The position numbers and the translations under genes were made by a program. Source: Datura wrightii (lineage: Eukaryota > Streptophyta > Magnoliopsida > Solanales > Solanaceae). From it: a stretch of 64,000 nucleotides of DNA. Location of the stretch: assembly GCA_035772735.1 (NCBI GenBank), contig JASDFA010000010.1, positions 156,552,501 to 156,616,500 of the forward strand. Direction: 5' to 3'. How positions within the stretch are numbered: position 1 is the first letter of the stretch; each line of letters opens with the position of its first letter. Below, piece by piece: positions 36,940 through 50,425 of this stretch. The notes under the pieces were generated by a model that worked only from the letters and a program-made list of their open reading frames with translations, did no database searches and had not been told where the DNA came from.

Positions 36940-38165
36940 TACTTAATTAAGGAATTTTTTATATACACTAACAATATTTTTCATACTCCATTATTTATCA
37001 CGTATCTAATTTTTTGTAATTACAATTTAACTAGAAATTCTTTATCATTGCTAGTATAAAAAGGTTTATATGTATTAATTACTACAGTTTAACTTTTTTA
37101 TGATAATATCATATGTTCAAATAATTTAAGTGTTATAAAGAATATGTATATCATAAAATATAAAAGATTAATTTTTTAAAAATATTAATAGTTACAAGGA
37201 AATATTGATCGTTATAGAAAGGTTTGATAGCAGAATACCTAAGCTGTTATAAATAAAAAAAAAGAAGAAGAGCATGCTCCTTTTTCACATTAAAAAAAGA
37301 GTATATTCCTTTCATATTAGTAGTCGTAGTATTATTTTTGTAGTGTTTTGTCCTTAAATTTTTGTTATCATACATGTTATTTCTTGTATTGTGATAATCA
37401 TATTATTTTGCTTTAATTACTGTTCAACATACTTTGTTATGCTTTCATATTTATTACTTTTTTTTTTCTGAATTGCGTAAATTTATTTTTCCGTAAATTA
37501 AAAATCTATTGAAAATAACCTTTTTACTTCTAAAATAAAAATAAAATTTTCGTGCATTTTATTTTTTTAAACCTGATTTTTTATGACTAGCTGACTATTG
37601 TGGTTGTACGCTCCTTTTTTCACACGATAAGATCTGTGAATGCAGCTGTATAGGTAGTAACAGAAAAGAACAATCCTTTAAGTTACCACTCCAAGTCAAT
37701 GAAGTTAAAAAAAATAAAAATAAAAATAAAAATCCACGAGCATTTGTTTTTGGGCCTGTCCCACCAACCTTTTTCTGCCTCCACTTTACAATAAAGCTAA
37801 AGCAAGAAATTTAAAAAATAAAATAAAAAAAGGGATCAATAAGGGGGGGGAAAACAAAATACAATAAGAAATCTTCTCAACCCCACAAGTAGGAAATACT
37901 ACTACAACTACTATTACAAAGTAATGTTACTCAGTTGACAATGATATATACAGCCTTGAAGGCAGCCTTCAAGAAAGTCCCATTTTTTTTGCACAAAAAA
38001 GATAAAATAGACAACTAGTGATCATGTCCAAGAGCAAAAGGCAGTGAGGAAAAAAAAAAACATCTTTTTCTTTTTTTTTGTGACGTTATTTGAAGAAGAA
38101 ATATTTTTGTGTTGATGATGTGCTGATAGAGGAAGCAATAACAATAATCATCATCATCAGTAGTA
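36940..38165. other. Intergenic DNA and presumed promoter/5' UTR of the bHLH gene
   Basis: AT-rich DNA with A/T homopolymers and a run of eight G at about 37842. The last 200 bases include ATATATACAG near 37945, which could be a TATA region, and a T-rich leader. No coding frame recognised. Confidence 0.4.
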
Positions 38166-38169
38166 GCAA

Positions 38170-41100
38170 ATGATGGCTGGAAACCCTACTAATTGGTGGA
38201 GCATGATCATGAATGGAAACATGCATCCACAATCTAATGATCACCATATCTCTTCTTCTTCTTCTAATTCTAATTCTTCACATTTTTATGGAGCTGATAA
38301 TCCTAATCAAGATTTCCCTCGTTCTTTGAGCCAACTACTTATGTAAATATTAATCTTTATTTTCTCTCTCTCTCTCTCTCCATCTCTCACTTTACTTTTC
38401 TTTTCTTTGTCATGTTTCCTTAGCTGTGTTCAATTCCCTGTTTGCCCTTTCTGTCAAGTTTTTAAGGCTCAAAGATTCATCTGTGTCAGATTCATGATTT
38501 TGAAAGTTTATGAGTTTTGAATTTCTCAATAAATATATAGGATTTGAATCAAAATTATTGAGTTCTATCGAACTCTTACTTCTCATGCTAGCTCTCCACC
38601 TGCAAAAATTCGAAAACTTTCCCCTTTTGTTGAGCTGATTGTCATTTGATTTCTACAACTCTTCTTGTTCTTGCTGTGAATAGAGACGGATACAAAATCT
38701 AAATTAATTCTTTAGGTTTAAAATTAGTGTGATTGTATCAAAGGTATATATATATTTTATATCTGTATACATGCTTCTACCTGAAAATAATAAATAGACG
38801 TAGAATTCACACTAAAGCTGCCTTCATAATTATAAGAGTGTTGTATTTTTCTTTTTGGGTCTTGGTATAATTGGGTTAAAAATTTTCCATTTTAATTCAC
38901 CAATATTTGTGCCTGTGCAGGAGTGGATTTTCCGGGGAAGAAGAAAAGTTTGGTATTAGTCCTTTTCATGATGCGGCCGGGAATTCGGAAGACCAAAGTT
39001 TGAATTCCGTCCATCCAACATCAGCTTCTACTACTACTCCTACTATTACTAATTATTTTAGGGTTCCTGTTGCTGATGTAAAGCCAGAGCTGGGCCAATT
39101 GAACAATTATCCTCATCATCATCATCATGTCCAAAGCGAATTTCAAGAATTACCAATTGCGGATCATCATTTTACCAGACCTCTAATTGCTTCTAATTGG
39201 TCTCAACAAGACTTGCCATCACCAGCTAGCTCTTGTATTACCACCACAGGTTTAACCCATAACCTTTTGAATTTCTCCAAGGGGGGACACAAGCATCAAC
39301 ATCCGGACCATAATTCAACTGAGGTAAGGAAAAAAAAATAAGAGTAAGGTAAAAAAGTTGATTTATCCATTTCATCTTACATTTATATAAGTCAATAGGT
39401 TCATCATTACAATTTTCAAAAAAGGATAGAAAGTGATTTATATAATAAGCCAAAACAATTTCATGATTACCAATAGGAATTTAATCAATACAAAAAGTAG
39501 GCATGCTTAGTTATAATTCACTTATGAAAATTTTGGCTCAGCATAATTAGCCTCTGAATTCACTTTTTTTTTATTGACTTTATTGACTTTTTTTATGTAT
39601 TCATTAAAAGTGTAACAGCACAAGCAGTGGTGGGATAAGTAAGAAGGCTAGGGTTCAGCACTCTTCAGCTCAACCATCTCTAAAGGCAATTATCATATTA
39701 TCTCTCCCTTCCTCCTCTATCTATTTTTGTACACCAAATCTTTAATTTCACTGGAAAATATGTACTAGCAAAGTTAAAACTACTTAATTAACAGAATTTT
39801 GTTGTCTTCTAATTTCAAAGCAGGTAAGAAAGGAGAAGCTAGGGGATAGAATAACATCACTCCACCAACTTGTTTCTCCATTTGGAAAGGTAAAGTAAGC
39901 TAGGGTGTAACTCTATGCACTTACAACTTACACTTTTAAGTTTCTGCGGTTAACTGAGCAGATATTCGAACTAATTCTTTTTACTTTTTTTTTCCACTAT
40001 CAAATTAAATTGACTTCTATAGTAATATCGGTTTAATTATAATATAGACAGTAATCAACTTAATAACTTGTTATAATAAATTAAAATTAAGTGCATCGGT
40101 AGATGATCAGTTAGAGTGGGACTAAGACACGGCCAGACTCCTACTGGAGACAGCAATGAGATGCTGCCGAGAATGAATTCCCCGTCGCGATGTGTAAAAA
40201 TTATTTCACAAATGATAGTGTCAATGCATTGTAAGTTAAATCCAAGTAGTTAACCAGCTTAGTATCTCTTTAGTTGTGCTGCTTATAAATTAGCCTCCTT
40301 CCCATGCTGGTGGGCAGTACTGGATCACTGAAAAGAATAAAGCCAGGAATAAATAAACAAATTAAGAAGAAGATCGAAATAGTACAACGTCAGAGACTTA
40401 ATTAATTACTAGTACGATAGTTGATAGTTTCTATATTCTGGAAATTAACACACATTTAGATTCCCTTTTATTTGTTTTTAGTCTTTACCCATAAAGCCCT
40501 GTCTAAAGAAAAGAAAAAGAAGAATAAATGGCTTTAATTTGTGTTGGTGACTGAGACAGACATGTCATGTTTCGCTTTTGCAGACTGATACAGCCTCCGT
40601 CCTGTCAGAAGCCATTGGGTACATCAGATTCCTCCAGGGTCAAATTCAGGTCTCTCTCTCTCTCTTTTTTTTCCTTCCTTTTTCTGACCTATTTTTCGTA
40701 AGCAAAGCATGCTGTGCCTTTCAAACTTCAACGACATCAATTTAACTTATATACATCAGCTAGTAGCATATATAGTGTGGGTACCTAAATATTCATTGAT
40801 TTTGACGCCTTATTTTTCGGGTTACTGTATTTATTCATTTATTACATCTCTTTTAAGAAATAAGAAAATGATAATTTTATTATATCATTTTTTAAATATA
40901 ATAAATTTAATATTTTAAAAAATATATTGAGAAATGACTATGGATAAATTAAAAAATTAAGTAATAATTATTCTCTTCATTTTTTAAACTAGACAAAAAA
41001 ATAAATAACTATTTTTAATATAGTGGACACGTAAAATTAAACAGAGAAATTAAAATATGTAAAATCTTATAGTTATCTTTTAAGTACATAATTTAATTTA

Positions 41101-43060
41101 TGTGTAGTTTTAGAATATTATAATCTTTTTTATATTTCTTAAGCTTTATATTCAGTTAAACAACGTCACATATATTGAAACAGAGAAAGTATCATTTTAG
41201 TAGAACTTGTACAGTACTTTAAAAAAATGTACGGTGTCATTTCTGGCAAAACGCTTCCGGAAATATGATTCCAACGACCCAATTTCCGCGTTTTTTAATG
41301 CTACCAATAATACCATGTTAGTTGCAATTTTTTTTTATTAGGTAATTAGTTACTACTTATCGTAAAAAATTATTTATAATTTTTTTATCGCACAGAAGTG
41401 ACTCGAAATTATGCGTAGTACTACATCAGTCTTTCTTTCAGAAGGCCTTTTACATGAATGTATATGTATGTGGTGCACCTATGCAGGCATTAAGCTCCCC
41501 ATATCTGGGCAATGCATCAGGAAGCATTGGTCACATTCCCCAACAATCAGTAAGTATCCATACTTCTATGAGCATTTTCTTATCACATTTCCCAATGCAC
41601 GACCATGATTCCTCAGCTCGCACTCTCATTTATACACGTGCCACTGACTAATTATTTAATTACGAAGATTAATCTTTTTTTATGCTCTTTCTAATTGAAT
41701 TCAAGAAAAATCATTATTTACTGCGCCCAAATAGCTTGATATACCATGCCTGCTTTATTGAATCCCTCACCAAAAGCAAAGCTATGTGAGGCTTTACATT
41801 TGTAAAGTAACAGTTATCAAGATGTTCTGTTCATAAAAAGTGACCTAAAGGAGAAATGGACCTCTCAACAACAATAATTGGACTTCTTCAACTACATATG
41901 AGTTCGTTAAAAACAAACTCCCATGATTCATTTTATGTTGTCACTACGCATAAAAGTTTAAGAATATAATGAATACATTGTTAAAAATTACTATTTTTTT
42001 TATTAAAAATTTTCACTGAAAACTGTTAAGTGATTATTCTCACCAATATTTTGATTGAATAGGTGGAAAAAGAAATAATAGTGTTTTTATATAGAAAAAT
42101 CATGAAGCTTCCCATTACTTCAGTGAAAATCTGTTTCCCACCATACATTTTTCCGGGGAACTGTTCGGCGGAAAATGAAAGGAAAAATCATATTTCATAA
42201 CATAAATTTCCCATTGATTTCCGGCGGAAAAATATCTATTTCTAGTTGCGATATGCCTGAATTTTACTATCTTAAATTAAAAGTTAATATTGCAAATATA
42301 CCATCTCTTCTTTTTTTTTTATTTTCTCTTTGTACCAAATAAAAAAAAATTACCCTTTAAATTGTGGTTTAAACATGATGCATGTCATGTCTATGAGGGA
42401 GTGTTGCTAACAAATAAAATGAAAATGTTTGAAATTAAAATTTTACTAAATCTATAAATATGATGTTCTTTTTATAACGGATTAAAAATGAAAATAAGAC
42501 ACATGAACTGAAACGGAAGGGGTAGCTTAATAGTCAAGAAAAGAGGCTAAAGTTTTGAATTCCGATCCAGTACTTTCTTGTCCGGTAGATACTGATTTGA
42601 ATTCTAATTCCTTTTCATCTAGTTTTTGGATGGTAATTTTCTGAAAAGGAGGCCAGCATATAAGCAGGTACGGTGTAATCCTATCTAATGCATACATGCG
42701 CCCTTACTAGTGTCGCAATTAGCATATAAATTAAGTTATATACATCAAAAGTGTAGTACACTTTTCCGTTTACACTACCAGTGTAGTACGTTTAATGTGT
42801 CATGGCAGGTTATTTATCATTTTTTTCTATGTTACTAGTCAATGCGATTAAATTGAGCTGCCTCTAATTATCTTTTAAGCTAAGTCATGATGACCTGGTT
42901 TTGCAATTTCTTTTAAAAATTTTTATTATAGGATTCTCAGCACAAACCGATGGATTTAAGGAGTAGAGGGTTGTGCTTGGTTCCTATTTCTTGCATGGCA
43001 AATGTAGGAAGCGACACTGGCGCCGATTACTGGGCTCCAGCTCTCGGCGGAGGATTTTGA
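38170..43060 (+). CDS. Atypical bHLH transcription factor (bHLH123/bHLH112/bHLH68-like)
   Basis: Exons 38170-38342, 38921-39323, 39611-39685, 39824-39889, 40584-40649, 41487-41549, 42623-42667 and 42932-43060 join into 1,020 bases (339 residues), all phases closing. The HLH domain is at about residues 218-265: VRKEKLGDRITSLHQLVSPF forms helix 1, TDTASVLSEAIGYIRFLQGQ helix 2, then ALSSPY. The His-Glu-Arg residues of E-box-binding basic regions are absent (KKARVQHSSAQPSLK precedes), so it belongs to the plant group of atypical bHLH proteins. The C-terminal tail DLRSRGLCLVPISC...DYWAP is a hallmark of that clade. The N-terminal half is Ser/Asn/His-rich with a His cluster. It would act in the nucleus as a dimer; Arabidopsis relatives act in root and stress responses. 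Intron 3 is GC-AG. Exon 6 could also start at 41442, in frame, adding 15 residues. Confidence 0.93.
40850..41195. repeat. AT-rich dispersed repeat in intron 5 of the bHLH gene
   Basis: ATGATAATTTTATTATATCA, AATGACTAT and TAATATAGT recur in the same order at 44610-45235. It is probably a degenerate Stowaway-like MITE. No target duplication defined. Confidence 0.45.
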
Positions 43061-44600
43061 TGTTACGAGTGCTTACTTCATTTGGATTTAAGTTATATAC
43101 ACTGACTGTGTAAAAATGCTGAGATGACAATGAACTGATGATAAAGACGGATCGGAGCCTCTTTGTCCACATGAAATGAATGATATAACATCAGAAGCAG
43201 TCATTCTCAGTATGAAAGCTAGTCAGAGCTGACTGTTTGTGATGCTATTTTGCATTCGAAATTGGGTGAAGGATAAAGTGGTATTGTCTTATGTACAATA
43301 TGGTCCTATTTTCCTGAATTTCATGAATAATCATACTACCGTACAAGGTAGTTCACAATTGTTGTATATGTAACTTGGAAATCCATAGGTACAATCAACA
43401 TATCGTTTCAGGAATTTTATCTTTCTCGCAGCATCATTAAATCTGTTACTCTTAAATTTTATTTTTATTTTTTTTAATGACCGAGAAATTTATCCCTCTG
43501 GGACAATCCTTAGGATCAATTGTAACTTTAGTTCAAGTATGCATATAATTAAGCTCTTGACTTTAGGTCAAAATTGGATTTCACTTTAAGTCAACATTGC
43601 ACGTATCATCGCTCAAATACCCATAAGAGGATAATAATTCGATAAAAATGAAAAGATTATGAAGTGATACCAAATAAAGGCAGCACACCCTAATTTCCAT
43701 TCTTCCTAATAAGTGTTAAATTAAACCCCTAAAAAGTTCTCACAAAGCTTCAACATTGATTTGAGTTAAACATAGTTATACATTAATTTCACATATAATT
43801 GATTCAATTTTGGTAACATGGATTGATAAAATCTAGTATAAAACTTTCAAAATGATAATCAATCTTGTACTTTTCTGAAAAGATATATTAATTTTTTTCA
43901 TATAATTAATACTGGCGTATTACTTGCAAGGAAATGAAATTGGCATAACCTATAGTGTTTTAACTATTCAAGAGCAACCTTCTATTTTCAGAAATGAGAA
44001 GTGAACTTCCAAAACCTAGAGTAAGTTTTAACAATTAATTATTATTTTTTGTATAGTAATTGAATAATTCATACGATTTCGTTGTGTTCTGCAATTATAT
44101 ATATATATCATTACGTTTCGGATTATAACTCTAAATCCTTTATTCAATCATGCCTCGAAATATTATGACAAGAACCCGACCTTCTACTTCTCTTTCCAAG
44201 TAAGAGCTAGGTTATGGAAGAGTAATCGGATCGGATCTAAGATTTGTAATAAGAGAAGGGGTACGGTTGGTGTGTCACTGGTTAGGTGAGGGAAATCGTA
44301 AGAAGAGAAGACGATCCATGGAATCACATTAGAAATGGTTAACATGAATTCAAATAAAATCTTGAATTGTATATAAAAATGAAAGAGACTTTTATTTTCA
44401 GAGCCAAAGTATATGACGAATGAGTTTATAGATCATTTCTTTATCTCCTAGTTCTTATATATGTATATATAATTCGAGTTCAATACAAAAAAATATACGT
44501 GCACTCACTGCATATTCATTGGTTCCACCTTTTGGTTACGGGTTGAATGTTACTCCAGTATATTTCTCTTTGCTGGTTCAGTATTGACTTAGCACATCTG
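43061..44600. other. Intergenic DNA downstream of the bHLH gene
   Basis: Includes the 3' UTR of the bHLH gene in the first few hundred bases. The remainder is AT-rich with short AT runs and no recognised gene. Confidence 0.45.
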
Positions 44601-44609
44601 TTAAGGAGT

Positions 44610-45240
44610 AATAAACAGAATGATAATTTTATTATATCATATTTGAATATAATAAATTCAATATGAAAAATGGATTTTGTTAAATGACTATAATTAATAA
44701 AAAAGGTAAATTAGGAACTAAGGACCCGTTTGGCAGGCTGTACTAATTAGAATAGTCCTTGGATTAAAAAATTAGTCCAGCCAATACATTGTTTGGTTAA
44801 TTCAACCTAATACATGGATTACTTATAAATAGAGTATATTATCTTATATCAAGGAAACAAAGAGATAACTAATCCCTGGATAAGACCCCTAAATGAGTGG
44901 ACTACCCCCCATTTCCTTTTTCTAAATTTTTTTATATAAAATTCAAGGGTATAATTGTAAAGAAGATTGTCATAGAGTTTTAAATCAAACACAATACGTG
45001 ATATATCTAGTTTTTAACAGAATGAACCAAACATTTGATAAAAAATAATCTCAATATTACAATCCTTGCATTAATAATCCCTGCATTACTAATCCACGTA
45101 TTACTAATCCCTGTATTACTTATTTTTGTACCAAACGACTCCTAAGTGATAAATTATCTTTTGATTTTTTAAACTGAACAAATAAAAATAAATTTTTATT
45201 TTTAATATAGTAAATAAGTAAAAATAGATGGAGGGAGTAG
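44610..45240. mobile_element. Stowaway-like AT-rich MITE split by another MITE
   Basis: The outer parts (44610-44718 and 45146-45240) resemble the 40850 repeat. The right end GATGGAGGGAGTA is the inverse of the CTCCCTCC terminus with TA that marks Stowaway elements. The left terminus is eroded. Confidence 0.4.
44722..45142. mobile_element. PIF/Harbinger-type (Tourist-like) MITE
   Basis: The left end GGACCCGTTTGGCAGG and the inverse of the right end (GGAGTCGTTTGGTAC) are terminal inverted repeats. A 3-bp TAA lies directly outside each end (44719-44721 and 45143-45145), the target size of PIF/Harbinger transposons. The subterminal zone has four tandem copies of an ATTACTAATCCCTG-like motif. 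421 bp, non-coding. Confidence 0.75.
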
Positions 45241-46358
45241 CAATTCAAATCAATGCATAATATAGAACCATCTAAATTAAACTAAATTCTTCTACACATG
45301 ATGTGCGCGTCAAATCAACACACTAATTGCCACGAAATTAACAGTAATTTACTTTAGCACTTTCATTTTAATTTGATTTTAATTTGAAATAAAGTTTAAG
45401 AAATTCAAAAAAAAAAATTAATTTTGTGGCCTTAAATAAAAAATATAATATCAAAATATTATATCTTAAATATAACATGTAAAAAATTAAAAAAAAAAGA
45501 AAAAAAATATTTTTTAAAAAATAAATTAAAAAGAAAAATATATGAGACAAATTAAAACGAAGGGTAATTAGTATATGGGGATTGTGGGGGCGGCGGAATT
45601 AAGGATCTATCCTCGACTATGAACTTTCTGATTGCCTAGGTCATTCCCACTTTTGTTTTCCACTAGCAAAAGGTAAACAATTTTAAAATGAAGACTATTA
45701 CTAGTTCCTCTTTATCCTATAATTTCTGTTTGAAATTTCAATAAAATATATATATGATCACGATGAGATGAAACTCTTTAATTCTTAATTTTATCTTTTT
45801 ATTAAAGCTGATAATAAATTAATATTCGTGCTGGGATATCTGTACTTGTCTGTTAATGGCAATGTTAGAAAGTCAATACGCAATTATGCATCCATTATTT
45901 AATGCCAATCGTGTTTTGGGACATCCAAAAAAGTGAAATGTGCCTAAAATATTTGAGGCTTTGACAATATTATTTAAAATGATTAACAAACATAGAAAAG
46001 AAATAAATAAAATATGTATGTGATTAAAGATGGTTCGATACAATCATCAATTCATGATCAAGCCAAAACATACAATTTTTTTTTTTAAAGAAAAAGATAG
46101 TAGCATTATATTGTCTACTTGTGCTTTTTAAAAAGGACTAACAATATATTTGAATTCTTATATAAAATCAAATAGTGACAGTTTGAAATGATTAGTTAGA
46201 ATTGAGAATTTGAAATTTATAAATATTTATAATATTTTTAAATTATAATATAATATATAATAATAATTAAATTTATCATCAAATATTTATGAAAATTTAA
46301 CAAATTTCTTAATATTATATATAGTTTTTGATAAAAACTATTTGATTCATAATGTGCA
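45241..46358. other. AT-rich intergenic DNA
   Basis: Very AT-rich, including a long A-rich block at 45365-45545. The hydrophobic frame it opens on the minus strand is a by-product of poly-T composition. Nothing else seen. Confidence 0.5.
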
Positions 46359-46360
46359 TA

Positions 46361-46959
46361 CAATCAGACCTTTTTATAGTGTTAGCGTTTGTCTGAGAAT
46401 TTCATGGTTGCTATAGTGAGGTGTTGTTATATATGTATACTAGCACTGACATTTATATCTCATTTAGCTATTATAAACAAAAGTAAGCAAAAATCTAATT
46501 TAATAATTTTGTGTACCAAGAAGAATGAACGTAATAATTAACCAATTTAACCAAAATTTTTTTTTTAAAAAAAAGTATGAATGTGAAAACAGTAGACACC
46601 CATAACCTTTTCTCGTGAGATTATGGCCATAACTGGTGAGTGCTATTTTAATATAATTTTTTCTTTTATATATTCGTTATTGAAATTTAATATATTATTA
46701 TAAATATTTTAATATTTATTTTTATATATAATATATTTCTCATAAAATATCATTTTACATGTATAATATTAGAGTACGGCTTTTATAAAAGGGTAATTTT
46801 AGAAAGAGTTTATCGCTACACTAAATATCACTATTGTAATAACTAGAATGTAATTATAGAAAAGTAAAATATAACATGAAAAATTAGTTCCAAAAAAATT
46901 AAAATATTATAGTAAAATGTTATTTATAACAAATAATCATTACAATGAGGGTTGACTTG
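46361..46959. mobile_element. Full-length pogo-like (Emigrant-type) MITE
   Basis: The left end CAATCAGACCT and the inverse of the right end (CAAGTCAACCC) resemble the CAGTCAAACCTC terminus of the family. TA lies directly outside both ends. The right 460 bases align to 7625-8060. 599 bp, non-coding. Confidence 0.65.
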
Positions 46960-46962
46960 TAA

Positions 46963-48510
46963 TATTACATTGTGAATCTGCTCGGGTTGTTGTGGCCAAC
47001 TTCAATTTCCTTTAGCAAGTTATAATTTGGCGCTTATACCTGTCCCTGTCCATTTCCCACCTTTTATTTGTAAGTGGCTAGGCGGTTGAATGAGTCATTA
47101 CTCCGCCAATCACTTTTTAGTTCATAATAAATAAAACGTTTGTTTTTTATATGTACAGCAAGAGCACAAGGCGACACAGCTACGTTTTGTTGATGTTGAA
47201 AATAGTCCGTTACGTACCATGTTGAGAAACTAGGCCAGGAAAGAAGCAAAGTAATTAAACTTCCAAGTTGCTGTTGGTTCGAAGTTCCATCGACATAGGT
47301 TCTCATGAGTCGGAGTGATTTATTATACGCTTTATAAGATTTTTAATTGTGTCTACATACACACATATATACAAGACATGAAAGTTGGATACTTTATTAG
47401 AAGTGAAAATCTTCGACGTAAATAACAAATAATTCTATGGAAAACACGATCATATGTCAGTAAAATATGTTCTGCGTTTAATCAATTAATGCTCAGTGAA
47501 AAATTGGTTCCTATGGAACCCGAAAGGGAAGACTCGATCAGTGAGATAATATGATATTAACGCTCATTTTTAATTTATTTTTAGTAACTTAAAGAAACAA
47601 AACCACACATGTTTATGGTCATCATTTTAAGCTAAGATTATGGCTTAATTATCAGAATGTCCAATAAGGTTAGAGTGTTGAATTCTCTTAATTCCCATCA
47701 AATGGCCAACTGGTTACTTCATACTTAATAAAGATTTTTATTCTAAATATAACATATTCTCTTAATGATAGCATATATATAATAGACCCCAACAAGTTTT
47801 AAGTAGAGATGAGTACCACTAATTGATCTTTCTACCTTTTTATGGTACTATATCAAACAACATGTATTCATTCTAATTTTATTCCTTATTTGTTTGTCTT
47901 TATCGGGTATAATGATGATAATGGGCCTGTCTATTGTCAGTCGATAGCTGGAAACCCAATTATATAACTATCTTAATAAAAAATTAGGAGGACAAAAACG
48001 TGATTTAGAATATCACCAACACACACAAAAAAAAAAAAAAAAAGAAGAAGAACCAGCAATGTTATATCCAACAAACAACTATGCCCTTGCTTTCTTAATC
48101 TGTGAAGAATGTACTATCAATTTCTTGTTTCAACTAGTAACGCTCCAGATTTCAACGTTAATTTCACTAATTAAGATAGGTTAAACGAATAAAATTTATG
48201 AATTTTTACACAAATAGTCAATAGTATTTATTATTTACTTTTTTTATCCGATATATATATATAAATTATATATGATTGTACACATATTATATACATAGCT
48301 TATACTTTTATTATGATCCGCAAACTATATTTAGTTTAAGCATTGGGTGAACAAACTATTTAGACAAGAGCGTAGATTCAACCGAATCTATTGCTGGAAT
48401 ATATATGCGCACATAACCAGCATAAATAGAGTTCAGTAGTTAACTATGCAAACTGAATCTCTCAACTTTGCTCATGGAAAATTTAAATTCTAAACCTCCA
48501 GCTATAATTT
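46963..48510. other. Intergenic DNA
   Basis: No gene recognised. A poly-A stretch lies near 48025. The frame at 47064-47306 on the minus strand has no family resemblance. Confidence 0.45.
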
Positions 48511-48516
48511 TTTTTT

Positions 48517-49986
48517 CAGTTTTCATAAATAGCCGAGGTTTGGATCATAATTACAATTAATAGCTATAGTTTGTATAGTTACAATTTATAGTAATAGCTA
48601 TAGTTTGTATAATTACAATTTATAGCAACTCTTCAGTGATTTGTCAAGCATGTATTTATGATACATGTGCTATGACTAAAGAGAAAATCGGGCAAGAATC
48701 TTTTAAAGTAATAGAATCTAGTAAAATAGGAGAGAAAATCTCTCCATGTTCTATGATTAAGGAGAAAATCGGGCAAAAATCATTTAAAATAATAGAATCC
48801 AGTAAACAAGAGAGAAAATCTCTTTCCCTTATTAATTAGGCGCATCTCTTCCGTACAAATAGAACACGTGATTTGAATTCTCTCTTCTTCTTCTTCTTCG
48901 GGTTTTCAAATTCTAATAGCAATGAAAAGGTTCAAAAATAAATCAAAATCTGCACTCGAAGATATTGTATCAATGAATCTGAATAAAGAATGAAATATTA
49001 TGTCATTTTATACATACATATATATATATATATATATGAATGAGTGTATATCATTATATCGTAAGTATGAGGTGTATATCTAACTTTGTTTGTCCAGGTT
49101 AACATAACATATCATATCAAATTATTAATGAATGTAACTCTAAAATTTAATGTGTATCACTATTTTTAGCTTTTTGTTTTTCCTGTATCACTAAATAAAG
49201 AATGAAATATAGTATTTAGAATGAAATATAGTTAGCTGGATGTACTGATACAAGATGAGGACAATTTGTATCAATATGTATCAATTTGATAGCAACTGAT
49301 ACATACTGTATTAATTCTGCCATTGATACACAAAGACCAAAGTTTGAAAAAACTGCATTGTATCAATTCTATCATAGATACACAAACAAAAAACTTAAGA
49401 AAATTGCTAAAATAATTCCAATTAACAACAATAACGGTTTCTCCGGCAATAATAGATTGCTAATAAAATCTGAAGTTTCAATTCTTCGATAATGGTGATG
49501 CAGAAACTTCTCCATCAAAAAGATTGTTAATCAAATCTAGAGCTTCGATTTCTCTGGCAATAGTAGATTGTTAAAAAAGGAACTTTGATTTCTCTGACAA
49601 TGTCTATTAACCCATGGAGAATGGGAGGAAGAAGAAGAAGAAGGACAATAATTCAGATTTACAATAAATTGATTGGGATGATTGGCGTGAGAGAGAGAGA
49701 GATAAAGAGAAATAAAGCGAGAGAGAGATGGAGAAAGGCACAGAAAGAGATGGGGAGGGGGAGAAATGTGAGAGAGATAATCAGAGAAAATATAGAAAAT
49801 TAATTTGGTAAGGGAGAGAAAAAATATAAATACATGAAGTGTTTTAAGTCTTAAAAAGAGGGAAGTTAAAAATAATAAAAATTTATTATAATTTATAATA
49901 TTTTAATTATATTTTATAATATTTTAAAACTACAACTATATTTTGTAAATATAGTAGCTATGTTTACCAACTTATGTAAATTTTTC
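48517..49986. mobile_element. Mutator-like non-autonomous element (copy A)
   Basis: The right end is ATGTAAATTTTTC, the inverse of GAAAAATTTACAT, the same terminus as copies B and C. The left end carries TTTTCATAAATAGCC, matching an inner part of the terminus of copy C. The interior has GATACA-type motifs, a text related to copy C in inverse orientation (CAATGGCAGAATTAATACA on the minus strand against AATGGCAGAATTGATACATG in C), and GA-rich microsatellites at 49625-49790. The left boundary and the target duplication are uncertain. Confidence 0.5.
48636..48838 (+). repeat. Tandem duplication inside copy A, ~90-bp unit
   Basis: GAGAAAATCGGGCAAGAATC...TAATAGAATCTAGTAAAATA is followed by GAGAAAATCGGGCAAAAATC...TAATAGAATCCAGTAAACAA. 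The duplicated unit produces a repetitive small frame (KEKIGQESFKVIESSK), which is not a known protein. Confidence 0.7.
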
Positions 49987-50204
49987 TTTTTTCGTTTCTT
50001 TCCTTATAAATAGTTCTAAACAAACAAATTTTAGGAAATGACAATGTTTGAAGACGCAAAATAAAGTAAAAGGACAGCCGACAAAAAAAAAGAAAAAATT
50101 ACATAATATAGCATAAATATGATAATATTTACGAATTATGACTCCAATTTTAAATAATTACAATATCTAGCTTTATTTAATTAATTGGCCTTTTTTAAGA
50201 AAGA

Positions 50205-50425
50205 AATCTCTTAATCTCTCTCCAATCTCGGTCGGCTCTCTCCCTTGCTTCTCTTCTCCATCTCTCTTTCGCTGTCTCTCTCTCCCCTCTATCGTTCTCT
50301 CTCTTTCTCCTCTATCCCTCTCTCTCGCCCCCTCTTTTTCTCTTTCTCTCTCTCCCCCCCCCCCCCCCCCCTCTCTCTCTCTCTCCCTTTTTTCTCTTTC
50401 TCTCTTCCCTCTCTCTTTTTTGTGT
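50205..50425. repeat. CT-rich microsatellite with a run of ~18 C
   Basis: Mostly (CT)n with a C homopolymer at about 50353-50370. The Ser/Leu- or Arg/Glu-rich frames it opens on both strands are artefacts of the repeat. Confidence 0.9.

Noticed and set aside
38361..38392. CT repeat in bHLH intron 1 as another Mutator-like copy
   Set aside because: It is short, and no terminal repeats or 9-bp duplication are present around it.
45365..45550. Phe/Leu-rich membrane-like frame on the minus strand
   Set aside because: It is produced by A-rich sequence and has no family resemblance.
48636..48839. Small frame with a repeated KEKIGQESFKVIESSK unit
   Set aside because: The repeat is explained by a DNA-level tandem duplication inside Mutator-like copy A; there is no family resemblance or gene context.
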